Of a stretch of DNA of 64,000 nucleotides, positions 8,355-16,390 are shown piece after piece; the stretch's first letter is position 1, and each line of letters opens with the position of its first letter. This stretch comes from Nitrospirota bacterium (GTDB lineage Bacteria > Nitrospirota > Nitrospiria > Nitrospirales > Nitrospiraceae). Location: assembly GCA_004296885.1 (NCBI GenBank), contig SCVN01000023.1, positions 310,001 through 374,000 of the forward strand, written 5' to 3'. Both the position numbers and the translations under genes were made by a program. The notes beneath the pieces are model-generated. The model ran no database searches, was not told the DNA's origin, and worked only from the letters and a program-made list of their open reading frames with translations.

Positions 8355-8481
8355 AGAATATCCTCCGCAGAGTTTGAGGTGAAGCCAGGGTCGATCGAGT
8401 GTAGTCGCCTGGCCCTCCAAAGACAAGGCGCCATACGCAGTAAGGCCATCCGACCAGGGCCATTTTCACCCGGCCCTTTCG

Positions 8482-8510
8482 TTGACAGGGTGGGGGGTGC
8501 ATGCTAGCAT
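8482..8510 (+). promoter_or_regulatory. Sigma70 promoter of the lipoprotein cluster
   Basis: A perfect -35 TTGACA (8482-8487), a 17-nt spacer and -10 TAGCAT (8505-8510). This predicts a start near 8517 and a leader of about 97 nt to the first lipoprotein gene. The same TAGCAT box is used upstream of the caspase-fold gene. Confidence 0.6.
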
Positions 8511-8613
8511 CGAATCATCAAGTTTTTCGACGAGGCAGCCGATCACGATCTACCGGCCCATGATCTCCAGTTGACTCCAATCAACCAATGACAGGTCAGG
8601 AAGGAGGCGCTCC

Positions 8614-9180
8614 ATGAGGTTGAACACGAATGTGCCGACACAGTGGCTCCGCAGCGGTCTGGCGCTGGCCTTGCTGCTCACGCTCTCGGCTTGCGGCGGC
8701 CCGCCCGCCTGGGTGAAGAAGGGCTCCGCGGCCTACAACGAGAAGGATTCCAAGCAGATCTATGGGGTCGGCTCGGTCGTAGGCGTCCGCAACGAGCCCC
8801 TGGCCTGGGACGCGGCCGAAAACATGGCCCGCGCGGAGATCACCAAGCGGTTCCAGACCTACACCGCCTATCTGATGAGAAACTACGCCGCCTCCACCAC
8901 CGCGGCGGATTTCAGCAAGTCCACGGAAGAACAGAACGTCGAGCGGGCCGTGAAGACCTTCTCCTCCGGCACTCTGTCCGGCGTCATGCCGGTGGACCGG
9001 TACAAGGACGAGGACAGCCTGACCTACTATGTGCTCGTCAAGATGGACTTGAAGTCCATGCAGGAGGCGCTGGCCCAGAGCAAGGAACTCTCCCCCCAAG
9101 TCCGCGACTATGTCCGCCAGAACGGGGAGAAGCTCTTCGAGAAGCTGGAAAAAGAAGAAACCAAGCGGGACAGCAAGTAA
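8614..9180 (+). CDS. LPP20-family lipoprotein
   Basis: A 188-residue lipoprotein: an N-terminal basic/hydrophobic signal ends in a lipobox, LTLSAC (Cys about residue 27), then PPAWVKKGSAAYNEKDSKQI, an opening seen in LPP20-like proteins. The domain continues to about residue 150 and ends in a charged helix. AAGGAGG precedes ATG 8614. It is the first gene of a four-lipoprotein cluster with LpoB-like and COG3014-like proteins. LPP20/LpoB/COG3014 genes are known to cluster, and LpoB activates the peptidoglycan synthase PBP1b in enterobacteria. A role at the envelope, perhaps in peptidoglycan control, is therefore inferred. Confidence 0.8.
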   Translation: MRLNTNVPTQWLRSGLALALLLTLSACGGPPAWVKKGSAAYNEKDSKQIYGVGSVVGVRNEPLAWDAAENMARAEITKRFQTYTAYLMRNYAASTTAADFSKSTEEQNVERAVKTFSSGTLSGVMPVDRYKDEDSLTYYVLVKMDLKSMQEALAQSKELSPQVRDYVRQNGEKLFEKLEKEETKRDSK

Positions 9181-9190
9181 GAACCGCCGA

Positions 9191-9254
9191 ATGAGGAATG
9201 ATGAAGACATGTCTTCGCATCGATTCACCATTCACCATTCACCATTGAACATTT
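9191..9254. repeat. Short-word hairpin (ATTCACC words) at the start of the LpoB-like gene
   Basis: GAATGAGGAATGATGAAGACA on one side faces three tandem ATTCACC units on the other, around a perfect 14-nt palindrome GAAGACATGTCTTC (9203-9216). The right arm is read as coding sequence of the next gene, giving RFTIHHSPLNIS. It is a member of the short-word hairpin set. Confidence 0.6.
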
Positions 9255-9850
9255 CTGCGGTGGCGATGTTCGTATTGGCCGTCGCCACCGCAACGACCGG
9301 CTGCGGCGAATCCACGAGGGTCACCCGCGTGGATTCGGGCGTCGTCACCGACTTCAGCGGTCGCTGGAACGACACCGACTCGCGCCTCGTGGCCGAGTCC
9401 ATGGTCAAGGAAGCCCTGGACAACCCCTGGCTCGCCAAGTACAGGAGCGCGAAGGGGCGGCAGCCCGTGGTCGTCGTCGGCACCATCCTCAACCGGAGCA
9501 GCGAACACATCAACGTCCAGACCTTCGTCTCCGACCTGGCGCGCGAGCTGACGAATTCGCAAAAAGTCACGTTCGTGGCCGGCAAGGCAGAACGGGAGGA
9601 ACTCCGCGAAGAACGCCGCGCGCAAGCCGAGCAGGCCCGCGAGGACACGCAAAAATCGCCGGGCAAGGAGATCGGCGCCGACTTCATGCTGAAAGGCAAT
9701 ATCTCCACGATCGTGGACGAATCCGAGGGCGTGCGCGCCATCTTCTATCAGGTGGATTTGGAGATGATCGATCTGGAAAACAACGTGAAGTCCTGGTTCG
9801 GACAGAAGAAGATCAAAAAAGTCGTCGAACGGAAACGCACGGTTTTTTAG
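9209..9850 (+). CDS. LpoB-like penicillin-binding-protein activator lipoprotein
   Basis: About 213 residues. A hydrophobic segment ends in a lipobox (ATATTGC), followed by a domain with VTDFSGRWNDTDSRLVAESM, VVVVGTILNRSSEHIN and GADFMLKGNISTI. These are typical of the LpoB/COG3417 family, outer-membrane lipoproteins that stimulate PBP1b. The start is uncertain: ATGs at 9191, 9209 and 9266 are in frame, none has a good ribosome site, and the first two lie inside a repeat element that encodes SHRFTIHHSPLNIS. I chose 9209 because it gives a basic N-region without the acidic NDED. The gene lies between LPP20-like and COG3014-like genes. Confidence 0.8.
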   Translation: MSSHRFTIHHSPLNISAVAMFVLAVATATTGCGESTRVTRVDSGVVTDFSGRWNDTDSRLVAESMVKEALDNPWLAKYRSAKGRQPVVVVGTILNRSSEHINVQTFVSDLARELTNSQKVTFVAGKAEREELREERRAQAEQAREDTQKSPGKEIGADFMLKGNISTIVDESEGVRAIFYQVDLEMIDLENNVKSWFGQKKIKKVVERKRTVF

Positions 9851-9874
9851 GCCCGCCTGTTCGTGAGTCCGGCC

Positions 9875-11368
9875 ATGTCATCCTCGGCCTCTCCGGCTCG
9901 GACAGTGTCCGGCCCGCCCTCGCGGTTTCGGCTCTCCGCCATAGCCGGCCTCCTCGGGCTCCTGCTCGTGACCGGCTGCACCTCCCCCAGCACCCGCTAT
10001 GCGCGGGTCGATCACAGTCTCCTGGCCGGCAATCCCCAGCAAGCCGACCAGATCATCGAACAGGCCGAGGAGGAGTACGGCACCGTCAGCCGGGTGTTGT
10101 ACCGGATGGATCGGGGCATGACCCTCCATCTGGCCGGACGTTATCAGGACAGCACCGCGTTGCTGGAACAAGCGGAATCCGAAGTCGAGGAACTCTACAC
10201 CAGACGGGTGCGCACCGAAGCCAAAGCCTTTCTGGTCAACGATACGCTGCTGCCCTACGAAGGCGAGCCTTACGAGCAAGTCATGCTCAACGTCCTCAAG
10301 GCGCTGAATTATGCCGCCACCGGTCAGTGGAACGATGCCCTGGTCGAGGCACGACGGATCGACCAGCGGCTCAACCTGTTGGCCGATCAAGCCGGCGACA
10401 AAGACGCGTACCGCGACGACGCCTTCGCCCGCTACCTGACCGGCATCCTCTACGAATCCACCGGCGACCAGAACAACGCCTTTATCGCCTACCGCAAAGC
10501 CTACGACCGGTATCAAGCGGCCCAGCCCTGGGCGCGCGTTCCGCCGCCGCCTACGCTGCGCGCGGACTTGTTGCGCACCAGCGAAGCCCTCGGCCTGACG
10601 CAGGAGCATGAAGAGTACAAGCAAGCCTTCCAGGGCCTGTCCTGGGAGCCGGCCCAGAAGCTCCGGGAATTCGCCCAGATCGTGGTGATCAGCTATAATG
10701 GCCGGGCGCCGCACAAAGAGGACCAGTTCATCGACCTCCCGGTCAGCCTCGACGCCTTGCGCCTGGTGCTGATGACCAAGGGAGCCCTGGGGCGCAGCAA
10801 TCAGGATACGCGGGGAGCGGAAACATTGCTCTATGGGTTGAGCGGGCAAGTGGTGCGCGTGGCGCTGCCCAAACTGGTCCCGCACAAGACGGGGATCGCG
10901 CACGAAGAAGTGACGGCGACCGGGGCGGGAGGAGATTACTTCGCCAAGACCGAGTTGACGCAGGACATCAGCGCCCTGGCGGCCAAGAGCTTGAACGACC
11001 GGTACGCGCAGATTGTGCGCAAGGCCGTCGCCCGCGGCGCGATCAAATATGCCTTGGCCGAAGGAGTCGGGCGGGGAGCGCGCATGGCGGCGTCCAGCCA
11101 AGGCAATCAAAGCTTCGGCCCCCTGATCGGCCTGCTGGTGGGAGGACTGGCCCATGCCCTGGCGATCGGCACGGAAGAATCGGACAAACGAAGCTGGCGC
11201 ACGATGCCGGATGAAATTCAGATCGCCCGGCTCTGGGTGCCGCCCGGCTCCTACCAGGTGCGGGTCCGACCGGTCAATCGCAACGGAACGCCGGGCCACG
11301 GCCTGGTTCAATCCGTTATCCTGCAAGCGGGAGAAACCCGGTTGTTGACCGAGCAGGCACTGCCATAA
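9875..11368 (+). CDS. COG3014-like lipoprotein with TPR-type repeats
   Basis: About 497 residues. The signal segment ends in the lipobox LLVTGC, then helical repeats follow (TRYARVDHSLLAGNPQQADQ, ...MTLHLAGRYQDSTALLEQAE, ...YLTGILYESTGDQNNAFIAY) over roughly residues 35-240, as in COG3014 proteins. The C-terminal half is beta-rich and contains a glycine-rich hydrophobic stretch (SFGPLIGLLVGGLAHALAIG). ATG 9875 is preferred over GTG 9863; neither has a clear ribosome site. It lies 24 nt after the LpoB-like gene. An outer-membrane scaffold role is inferred from its neighbours. Confidence 0.75.
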   Translation: MSSSASPARTVSGPPSRFRLSAIAGLLGLLLVTGCTSPSTRYARVDHSLLAGNPQQADQIIEQAEEEYGTVSRVLYRMDRGMTLHLAGRYQDSTALLEQAESEVEELYTRRVRTEAKAFLVNDTLLPYEGEPYEQVMLNVLKALNYAATGQWNDALVEARRIDQRLNLLADQAGDKDAYRDDAFARYLTGILYESTGDQNNAFIAYRKAYDRYQAAQPWARVPPPPTLRADLLRTSEALGLTQEHEEYKQAFQGLSWEPAQKLREFAQIVVISYNGRAPHKEDQFIDLPVSLDALRLVLMTKGALGRSNQDTRGAETLLYGLSGQVVRVALPKLVPHKTGIAHEEVTATGAGGDYFAKTELTQDISALAAKSLNDRYAQIVRKAVARGAIKYALAEGVGRGARMAASSQGNQSFGPLIGLLVGGLAHALAIGTEESDKRSWRTMPDEIQIARLWVPPGSYQVRVRPVNRNGTPGHGLVQSVILQAGETRLLTEQALP

Positions 11369-11372
11369 GGAG

Positions 11373-11498
11373 TGTCTCAATAATCACTGTACAATCCGTT
11401 CGTGGTGAGCCTGTCGCACCAGGAACGGAACCCTTCGCTGGAGTGCCTCCTTCGACGGGCTCAGGGCGAACGGGATATGACAAGGCCATTGAGAGACA
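11373..11498. repeat. Nested inverted-repeat element between lipoprotein genes
   Basis: Outer arms TGTCTCAAT (11373-11381) and ATTGAGAGACA (11488-11498) enclose inner 21-nt arms 11396-11416 and 11453-11473 (opening CCGTTCGTGGTGAGCC, closing GGGCTCAGGGCGAACGG) that match at about 16 of 21 positions. Sequences like the inner arm recur widely in bacterial genomes as intergenic palindromes. It separates the third and fourth lipoprotein genes and may partly terminate or stabilise the transcript. Confidence 0.6.
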
Positions 11499-11517
11499 TA
11501 ACCCTCGTAGAACGACG

Positions 11518-12675
11518 ATGGATCACCACCGAGCGCACCGCATGAGACGCCGGATCGTCATCTCATGCTCGTTGTTCGCCCTGCTGACCCTGAGCGGATG
11601 CGCCTGGCTCGGCCAGAGCAAGCCCCCGTCCTGGATTCTCGGCCCCAGCAAGGAGTATCCGCCGGACCAATACCTCACCGGCGTCGGCCAGGCCGATGCG
11701 CAAGACGCAGCGAACGACCGGGCCTACGGGGCCGTAGCCAAGATATTCAAAGCCGAGGTCGATGCGCAGGCCAGAGATTGGGAGTCCTTCCTCCAATTCG
11801 AGAATCGCGGCACCACCAGCGTCGAACGACGCCTCACCCTGGACCACGTCACCCGAGTTTCCACCGACAAGATCTTGGAGAACGTACGGATCATGGCCGG
11901 CTGGTCCGACGAAAAGACGGGCCAGCATTATGCCCTCGCCGTCATGAGCCGGGCGCAGGCCGGGACCGCCATGCTGGGGCGCATCGGAGAGCTGGACGAC
12001 CAAGTGGAGACCGAGTTGAAGGAGTTTCGCCAGACCCAAGACAAGCTAGCCAAGCTGCGGCACCTCCGGCGGGCCATCAAGAGCTTGGTCTTGCGGGAGG
12101 CCCACAATGCGGACCTCCGCATCATCCGCCAAAGCGGGCAGGGCACCGCCTCCAATTACAAGGTGGCCGAACTGACGGCGGAGCTCGAACAGTTTCTCTC
12201 CTCCAATCTGGCCGTCAGTGTGGAGGTGACCGGCGCCCAGGCCGAGCCGGTCCGCAGGGCCGTCATGGAAGGATTGATCCGCGAGGGGTTGCCCGTCACC
12301 GCCAAACCGACCGTCCAGACCGGCACGAACGGGCAGGTCGGCGGAGAGCCGGGCAGCCGGCCGCTGGAATTGCTGGCCAAGGGCACCGTCCGGCTCTGGA
12401 ATGCCAACGTGCCCGACCCCCGGTTTCGCTACGTCCGCTGGTGCAGCGACTTTGTCGTCGTGGAGAGCGGCTCCCAGCGGGTGGTCGGAGCCGTGTCTCG
12501 ATCAGGCAAGGAAGGGCATCTGACCGAGGGAGAGGCCAACGCCAAAGCCGTACGCGTGATGCAACAGGAATTGACGTCCGAACTGGCCAAGACACTGGCC
12601 GGGTATGTCTATGGAGAAGTGGACCCGCCGACGGCCATTCCTCCGGCGGCCTGCCCGCAAGAAGAGGGACGGTAG
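11518..12675 (+). CDS. LPP20-family lipoprotein, long form
   Basis: A 385-residue lipoprotein. The basic N-region (MRRRIVISC at ATG 11542 is an alternative start) and lipobox TLSGCAW are followed by KPPSWILGPSKEYPPDQYLTG, the LPP20-like opening, then a helical region with a coiled segment (DDQVETELKEFRQTQDKLAK, about 160-180). The C-terminal 150 residues form a separate domain (LSSNLAVSVEVTGAQAEPVR) reminiscent of envelope proteins that bind partners, but I cannot name it. It closes the lipoprotein cluster after an inverted-repeat element and precedes a toxin-antitoxin-like pair. Confidence 0.7.
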   Translation: MDHHRAHRMRRRIVISCSLFALLTLSGCAWLGQSKPPSWILGPSKEYPPDQYLTGVGQADAQDAANDRAYGAVAKIFKAEVDAQARDWESFLQFENRGTTSVERRLTLDHVTRVSTDKILENVRIMAGWSDEKTGQHYALAVMSRAQAGTAMLGRIGELDDQVETELKEFRQTQDKLAKLRHLRRAIKSLVLREAHNADLRIIRQSGQGTASNYKVAELTAELEQFLSSNLAVSVEVTGAQAEPVRRAVMEGLIREGLPVTAKPTVQTGTNGQVGGEPGSRPLELLAKGTVRLWNANVPDPRFRYVRWCSDFVVVESGSQRVVGAVSRSGKEGHLTEGEANAKAVRVMQQELTSELAKTLAGYVYGEVDPPTAIPPAACPQEEGR

Positions 12676-12717
12676 GGAATGGCCGTCCGGCACCGGATCA
12701 CCCATGAGGGAGAGTCT

Positions 12718-13011
12718 ATGTCTAAATCGGTGAAGCTCAGCGCCGGCAAAGCCAAGCCGGCAAAAACGCGCAAACCGGCGGCGCCCGACCGTCAAGCCGC
12801 CTCAAGCGACAGCCGGCAAGGCTCCAGCCGCCAGGGCAAGAAACGTGTGTTGGAACGGATCAAGCAGGACACCGGCCAGATTCAAGCCGGCAGTCTCATG
12901 GCTTCGTTGCGGAAGCAGGGCTATGAGGAGTTGCCGCTGGAAGAAATCCAGGATCGGCTGTCCAAGCTCCGCACGTCGCTCGCGGAATTCATCGTGTCCA
13001 GGAGGGGATGA
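12718..13011 (+). CDS. Putative antitoxin partner of the PIN protein
   Basis: A 97-residue basic protein. ATG 12718 is chosen because GAGGGAGAG precedes it; an ATG at 12679 would only add an unlikely stretch. The N-terminal 50 residues are Lys/Ala/Ser-rich and likely disordered; the C-terminal half (KKRVLERIKQDTGQIQAG ... EEIQDRLSKLRTSLAEFIVS) should be helical. Its stop is 3 nt before the PIN-domain gene, the usual antitoxin-toxin order. I do not recognise the DNA-binding fold, so antitoxin is inferred from position. Confidence 0.5.
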   Translation: MSKSVKLSAGKAKPAKTRKPAAPDRQAASSDSRQGSSRQGKKRVLERIKQDTGQIQAGSLMASLRKQGYEELPLEEIQDRLSKLRTSLAEFIVSRRG

Positions 13012-13014
13012 ACG

Positions 13015-13458
13015 ATGCCCGTCTACTATTTCGATACGTCAGCGCTCGTCAAACGCTACAGCCGTGAACGGGGCACGAAGACCGTGAACGCCCTGCTGGC
13101 CAAGCGCGGCCGCCTCGCCATCCTCGGATCGGTGGCCATCCCGGAATTCTATGCGGCCCTGGCGTTGAAAGCCAGGCTCGGAGAGTTAACGAGGGACGAC
13201 TGGTATTCGGTCCTGTTCAAATTCGAGGCGGAATCGGATCGCGGGCTCTTTCAGTTCGTCACCCCGTCCAGCCGGACATACCTGGCGACCAAGCAGTTCA
13301 TCCTCGACTATCCGTTTCTCCGCAGCGCCCAGGCCATTCATCTGGTGTTGGCGCAGGAACTGCGCCCTTTGCGGCTCTCATTCGTGAGTTCGGACCGACA
13401 GGCGCTGGAGCTCTGCCGCCCCTTCGGCATCACACCGATCAATCCGGAGGACGACTGA
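13015..13458 (+). CDS. PIN-domain protein (VapC-like) with one altered acidic residue
   Basis: A 147-residue PIN-domain protein, the size of VapC ribonuclease toxins. The acidic residues expected to bind metal are Asp7 (YFDTSALVK), Glu44 (IPEFYAA) and Asp127 (FVSSDRQALEL). The third conserved acid, normally Asp in L-R-x-x-D-A-x-H, is Gln106 here (LRSAQAIHL, codon CAG), which may weaken or abolish nuclease activity. It lies 3 nt downstream of a small basic protein, probably its antitoxin. Translation coupling is likely. Confidence 0.75.
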   Translation: MPVYYFDTSALVKRYSRERGTKTVNALLAKRGRLAILGSVAIPEFYAALALKARLGELTRDDWYSVLFKFEAESDRGLFQFVTPSSRTYLATKQFILDYPFLRSAQAIHLVLAQELRPLRLSFVSSDRQALELCRPFGITPINPEDD

Positions 13459-13634
13459 AGAGAAGAGCTGATGGCTGATAGCGTATAGCCGGAGGAGTTG
13501 GAGAAAGCGCTTCTACTTCTGACTATCAGCTATATACCATCTGCAATATGCTCTTGCTTGCTTCTGGCCACCTGCCATCAGCCATAGGCTCTTGCTTTCT
13601 CTGGCCATAAGCCATCTGCCATAAGCTCCAATCT
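13459..13634. repeat. Short-word intergenic hairpin (GCTGATGGCTGA / GCCATCAGCC words)
   Basis: The 176 bases between convergent genes are almost entirely variants of two words: GCTGATGGCTGATAGC on the left and several complementary copies on the right (GACTATCAGCTATA, TGCCATCAGCCATAGGC, GGCCATAAGCCATCTGCC). Arms can pair in several registers. No coding potential is seen. It is a member of the short-word hairpin set. Confidence 0.65.
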
Positions 13635-14147
13635 TCATTGGCACTGGAAATCGTCTTCCATTTCTTCGATCGTCTTCACCCAGCCTTGCGCTTGAGACAA
13701 GAGATTCTTGGATTCGGCTGCATGGCGTTGGTCGAGCGCGGAAGAACCGGGCCGCTCCAACTCCAACAGATCCATCGCCTGGTTGATGGATTGGCCGGCC
13801 AGCTGCATCGTGCTGCACACCCCCGATGACGCGGGAGGCTGCCCGCCGGCCCGCTGATAGAGTGCCAGCGCGCGATACCCATGCTCCTGCGACCGGAACA
13901 GGGCTTCGGCGCCGCGATAGAATCGGCCGAACGCCGAGTCCGCCTGGTTCCGTTTCGCCAATTGCCCGGCCATCAGCGCCGCCTTCCCGCTATGCAGAGC
14001 CGCGCCATCCGCATCGCCGTTTGCAATGGCTTCTTCGGCGCGATTCTGCAACCGCTGCATCTCGGCCTCGTCGCCGACGACCTGGGCAAAGAGGGTCGGG
14101 GCTTCACTTCCCAGAAAGAGCACGATCAGGATGTTCAAAAAGGCCAT
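13635..14147 (-). CDS. Secreted hypothetical protein
   Basis: A 170-residue protein. ATG 14147 is chosen because it opens a signal peptide (about residues 1-21, MAFLNILIVLFLGS) and follows a purine-rich GGTGAGAAG; a longer upstream frame is Arg-rich and unlikely. The mature part is helical and rich in Ala, Gln and Glu (EMQRLQNRAEEAIANGDADG), similar in feel to TPR-like or coiled periplasmic proteins, with Cys at GVCSTMQLAG and near the C-terminus. It lies 113 nt downstream of the HEAT-repeat gene on the same strand. Function is unknown. Confidence 0.6.
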   Translation of the reverse strand: MAFLNILIVLFLGSEAPTLFAQVVGDEAEMQRLQNRAEEAIANGDADGAALHSGKAALMAGQLAKRNQADSAFGRFYRGAEALFRSQEHGYRALALYQRAGGQPPASSGVCSTMQLAGQSINQAMDLLELERPGSSALDQRHAAESKNLLSQAQGWVKTIEEMEDDFQCQ

Positions 14148-14260
14148 CTTCTCACCCGCCCGCCCCAGGCGCGCCAAGACGCGCCTTTCCCCGTGGCGAG
14201 GCCGCAGCGAGTCCTCCCTCAGCTCCTTGCGTCTCACGCTTCACGTTTCACGGAATCCGA

Positions 14261-15346
14261 CTATTGGATGTATTCCCATGTATCGATCTGCTTGAGCGAA
14301 TAGTTCACCGCGTCTTTCAGCTTTTTCTGCTTGGGGTCCGGGTCGGTGCTGTGCATCTTCTGGAGAGATTTGGAGAGGGCGAAGAGCGGCTCATACGAAC
14401 GCTTGTCGGGCAACTTCCCGAGGGCCAGGACGACCTCGGTCTTCACGCCGAGGTCGTCGTTCTTCAAGGCCTCGAGGAGGGGCGTGATCACCGAGAAATC
14501 GCTGTGCAGGGAGCCCAGCACCCCCAACCCCTTGGCCGCCGCCGCCGGCAACTCCGGCTTGCCGGACTGCATGGCCCCAACGAGGGCCGGAATACTGTCC
14601 TTGTTCCCGATATTGCCCAGCGCCACGGCCGCGGCTTTCGCCACCTCGAGGTCGGAGCCCTTCAGCTCTTTGAGCAACTGCGGGACCGCCTTCGCTGAAA
14701 ACAGATCGCCGAGCGCGACGACGATCTGCACCTTGCGCCCCGACGTGGCCGCCGGATCGTTCAGCATCTTGAGCAGCCGGTCTTCCTGCCCCCAGTCCGC
14801 CGTCACCAGGACCGGGAAGTCATACTGCGCCAGCCGCTCCGTCAGCTTCGCCAACGCATACTGGCCGGGATCGGCCGCCTTGGCCACGGCCGCCGCCTGG
14901 AGCGAATCCAAGAACTCCGTGCGGACCTCCTTCTGCCAGCCCAGTTTCTTGCCGCCCAGCAAATAGAGCAACTGGCAGGCCGGCCCCTTCCAGACACGGG
15001 ACGGGGAGTCGGGCAAGTCGGCATCGCTGCCCATCGTGGTCGTGCCTTCCCACACTTTCCGCTGCTCGCACTTCACCTTGAAGACCACATCGGACGGCTG
15101 CGCCGGGTCCGTCACCACTTGATAGCCGGCTTCCTTGAGCCGTTTGACCACGACCTCCTGAAGCGGGCCCGGTTCCACCGGCCCCTGATCCGTGATCGCC
15201 ACGACCTCGACCAGAATACGATCAACTTTGGCCAGCTGGGCTTTTTGCTCCGGCTCCAAGATGTCCCGGCGGGCCGACACGTCGGTGCCGAACAATGCGA
15301 TCATGCCGATCAGGATCAAGACGGATAAAGAAAGGGCTGGCTTCAT
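14261..15346 (-). CDS. Exported HEAT-repeat protein
   Basis: A 361-residue protein. ATG 15346 follows GGGAGGG and opens a signal peptide (residues 1-32, ending VSARR). Residues about 33-180 form an alpha/beta region of unknown type (KVDRILVEVVAITDQGPVEP). From about residue 190, HEAT-like helical pairs repeat (KVQIVVALGDLFSAKAVPQL, LEVAKAAAVALGNIGNKDSI, VKTEVVLALGKLPDKRSYEP), a fold for protein binding. It probably acts in the periplasm as an adaptor. It is divergent from proC and followed by another secreted protein. Confidence 0.7.
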   Translation of the reverse strand: MKPALSLSVLILIGMIALFGTDVSARRDILEPEQKAQLAKVDRILVEVVAITDQGPVEPGPLQEVVVKRLKEAGYQVVTDPAQPSDVVFKVKCEQRKVWEGTTTMGSDADLPDSPSRVWKGPACQLLYLLGGKKLGWQKEVRTEFLDSLQAAAVAKAADPGQYALAKLTERLAQYDFPVLVTADWGQEDRLLKMLNDPAATSGRKVQIVVALGDLFSAKAVPQLLKELKGSDLEVAKAAAVALGNIGNKDSIPALVGAMQSGKPELPAAAAKGLGVLGSLHSDFSVITPLLEALKNDDLGVKTEVVLALGKLPDKRSYEPLFALSKSLQKMHSTDPDPKQKKLKDAVNYSLKQIDTWEYIQ

Positions 15347-15441
15347 TGGACCCTCCCGCACAAGCAATAGAATGACTCCGCGTATGAGATGTAATCAGCT
15401 GCATGTCCGCAACTGTACCCAAGCCCTCCGGGGGTTGCAAG

Positions 15442-15470
15442 TTGAAGGGGGAGAAGGCCGCCGGTATGAT
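15442..15470 (+). promoter_or_regulatory. Sigma70 promoter of proC
   Basis: -35 TTGAAG (15442-15447), a 17-nt spacer and -10 TATGAT (15465-15470). The ATG of proC begins 6 nt after the -10 box, so the predicted transcript starts at or next to the initiation codon. Confidence 0.55.
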
Positions 15471-15476
15471 CGCGCC

Positions 15477-16301
15477 ATGACCGTCAAGAAACAGATTGCC
15501 ATCATCGGGGCGGGGAACATGGCGGAGGCTTTGGTGGCCGGCATGCTCAAGGCCGGCGTTGCCAAGCCGAAGCAGCTCTACGCCACAGACATCCTGCCGG
15601 AACGCCGTACCCAGCTTCAGAGCCGATACCAGGTCAAAACCGGGATAGACAATAGAGAAGCAGCCGCCTGGGGCGACGTGCTGATCCTGGCCGTCGAACC
15701 TCAAATTATTGATGAGGTCATACAGCTAACAGCTCAATCTATAAAGAAAGATTCCCTGGTGATTTCCGTTGCCGCAGGCTATCCGATCGGCAACCTGGCT
15801 CAACACCTTCCTCCCGGCGCAAGGATCATCAGGGCCATGCCGAACACCCCATCGAGCGTGGGTGCAGGGGTGACCGCACTCGCGCTGGGGCCAGGCGTGA
15901 CCAAGGAGGATAGGGAAATGGCCGAGGCCATTTCCGGATCGGTCGGCACGGTCGTCACCATAGAAGAGCGGCTCATGGATGCCGTCACCGGCCTGAGCGG
16001 CAGCGGACCTGCCTATGCCTATCTGATCATCGAAGCCCTGGCGGACGGAGGGGTCAAGGCGGGACTGCCTCGCCAGACTGCGCAACTCCTGGCAGCCCAG
16101 ACTGTGTTGGGGGCAGCGCGAATGGTCATCGAGAGTGGGGAGCATCCGGCCGTCTTGAAGGATCGAGTGGCCTCGCCGGGCGGCACGACCATCGCCGGCC
16201 TACACCAATTGGAAGAAGGCCGGTTACGCGCCACACTCATCAATGCGGTGGAGGCAGCGTGCAAGCGCTCGAAAGAGTTGGGAGCCGATCCCCGAGACTA
16301 G
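15477..16301 (+). CDS. proC: Pyrroline-5-carboxylate reductase
   Basis: Last step of proline synthesis, reducing pyrroline-5-carboxylate with NAD(P)H in the cytoplasm. The 274-residue product has the N-terminal Rossmann motif IAIIGAGNMAEAL (about 7-19), the RAMPNTP motif (near 120) and the C-terminal signature with SPGGTTIAGLHQLEEG. The start ATG 15477 has no ribosome site; a -10 box ends 6 nt before it, pointing to leaderless translation. Another proline gene, proA, lies 12 kb downstream, so the pathway is not in one operon. Confidence 0.95.
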   Translation: MTVKKQIAIIGAGNMAEALVAGMLKAGVAKPKQLYATDILPERRTQLQSRYQVKTGIDNREAAAWGDVLILAVEPQIIDEVIQLTAQSIKKDSLVISVAAGYPIGNLAQHLPPGARIIRAMPNTPSSVGAGVTALALGPGVTKEDREMAEAISGSVGTVVTIEERLMDAVTGLSGSGPAYAYLIIEALADGGVKAGLPRQTAQLLAAQTVLGAARMVIESGEHPAVLKDRVASPGGTTIAGLHQLEEGRLRATLINAVEAACKRSKELGADPRD

Positions 16302-16390
16302 GGGGCAAAGAAGGCTTGCCCGCTCCGCCGCAATCCAGTAGACTGCCGCCCCATCAGCTTCTTCCCCTATTATTTGAGGAGTGTCTTCCT

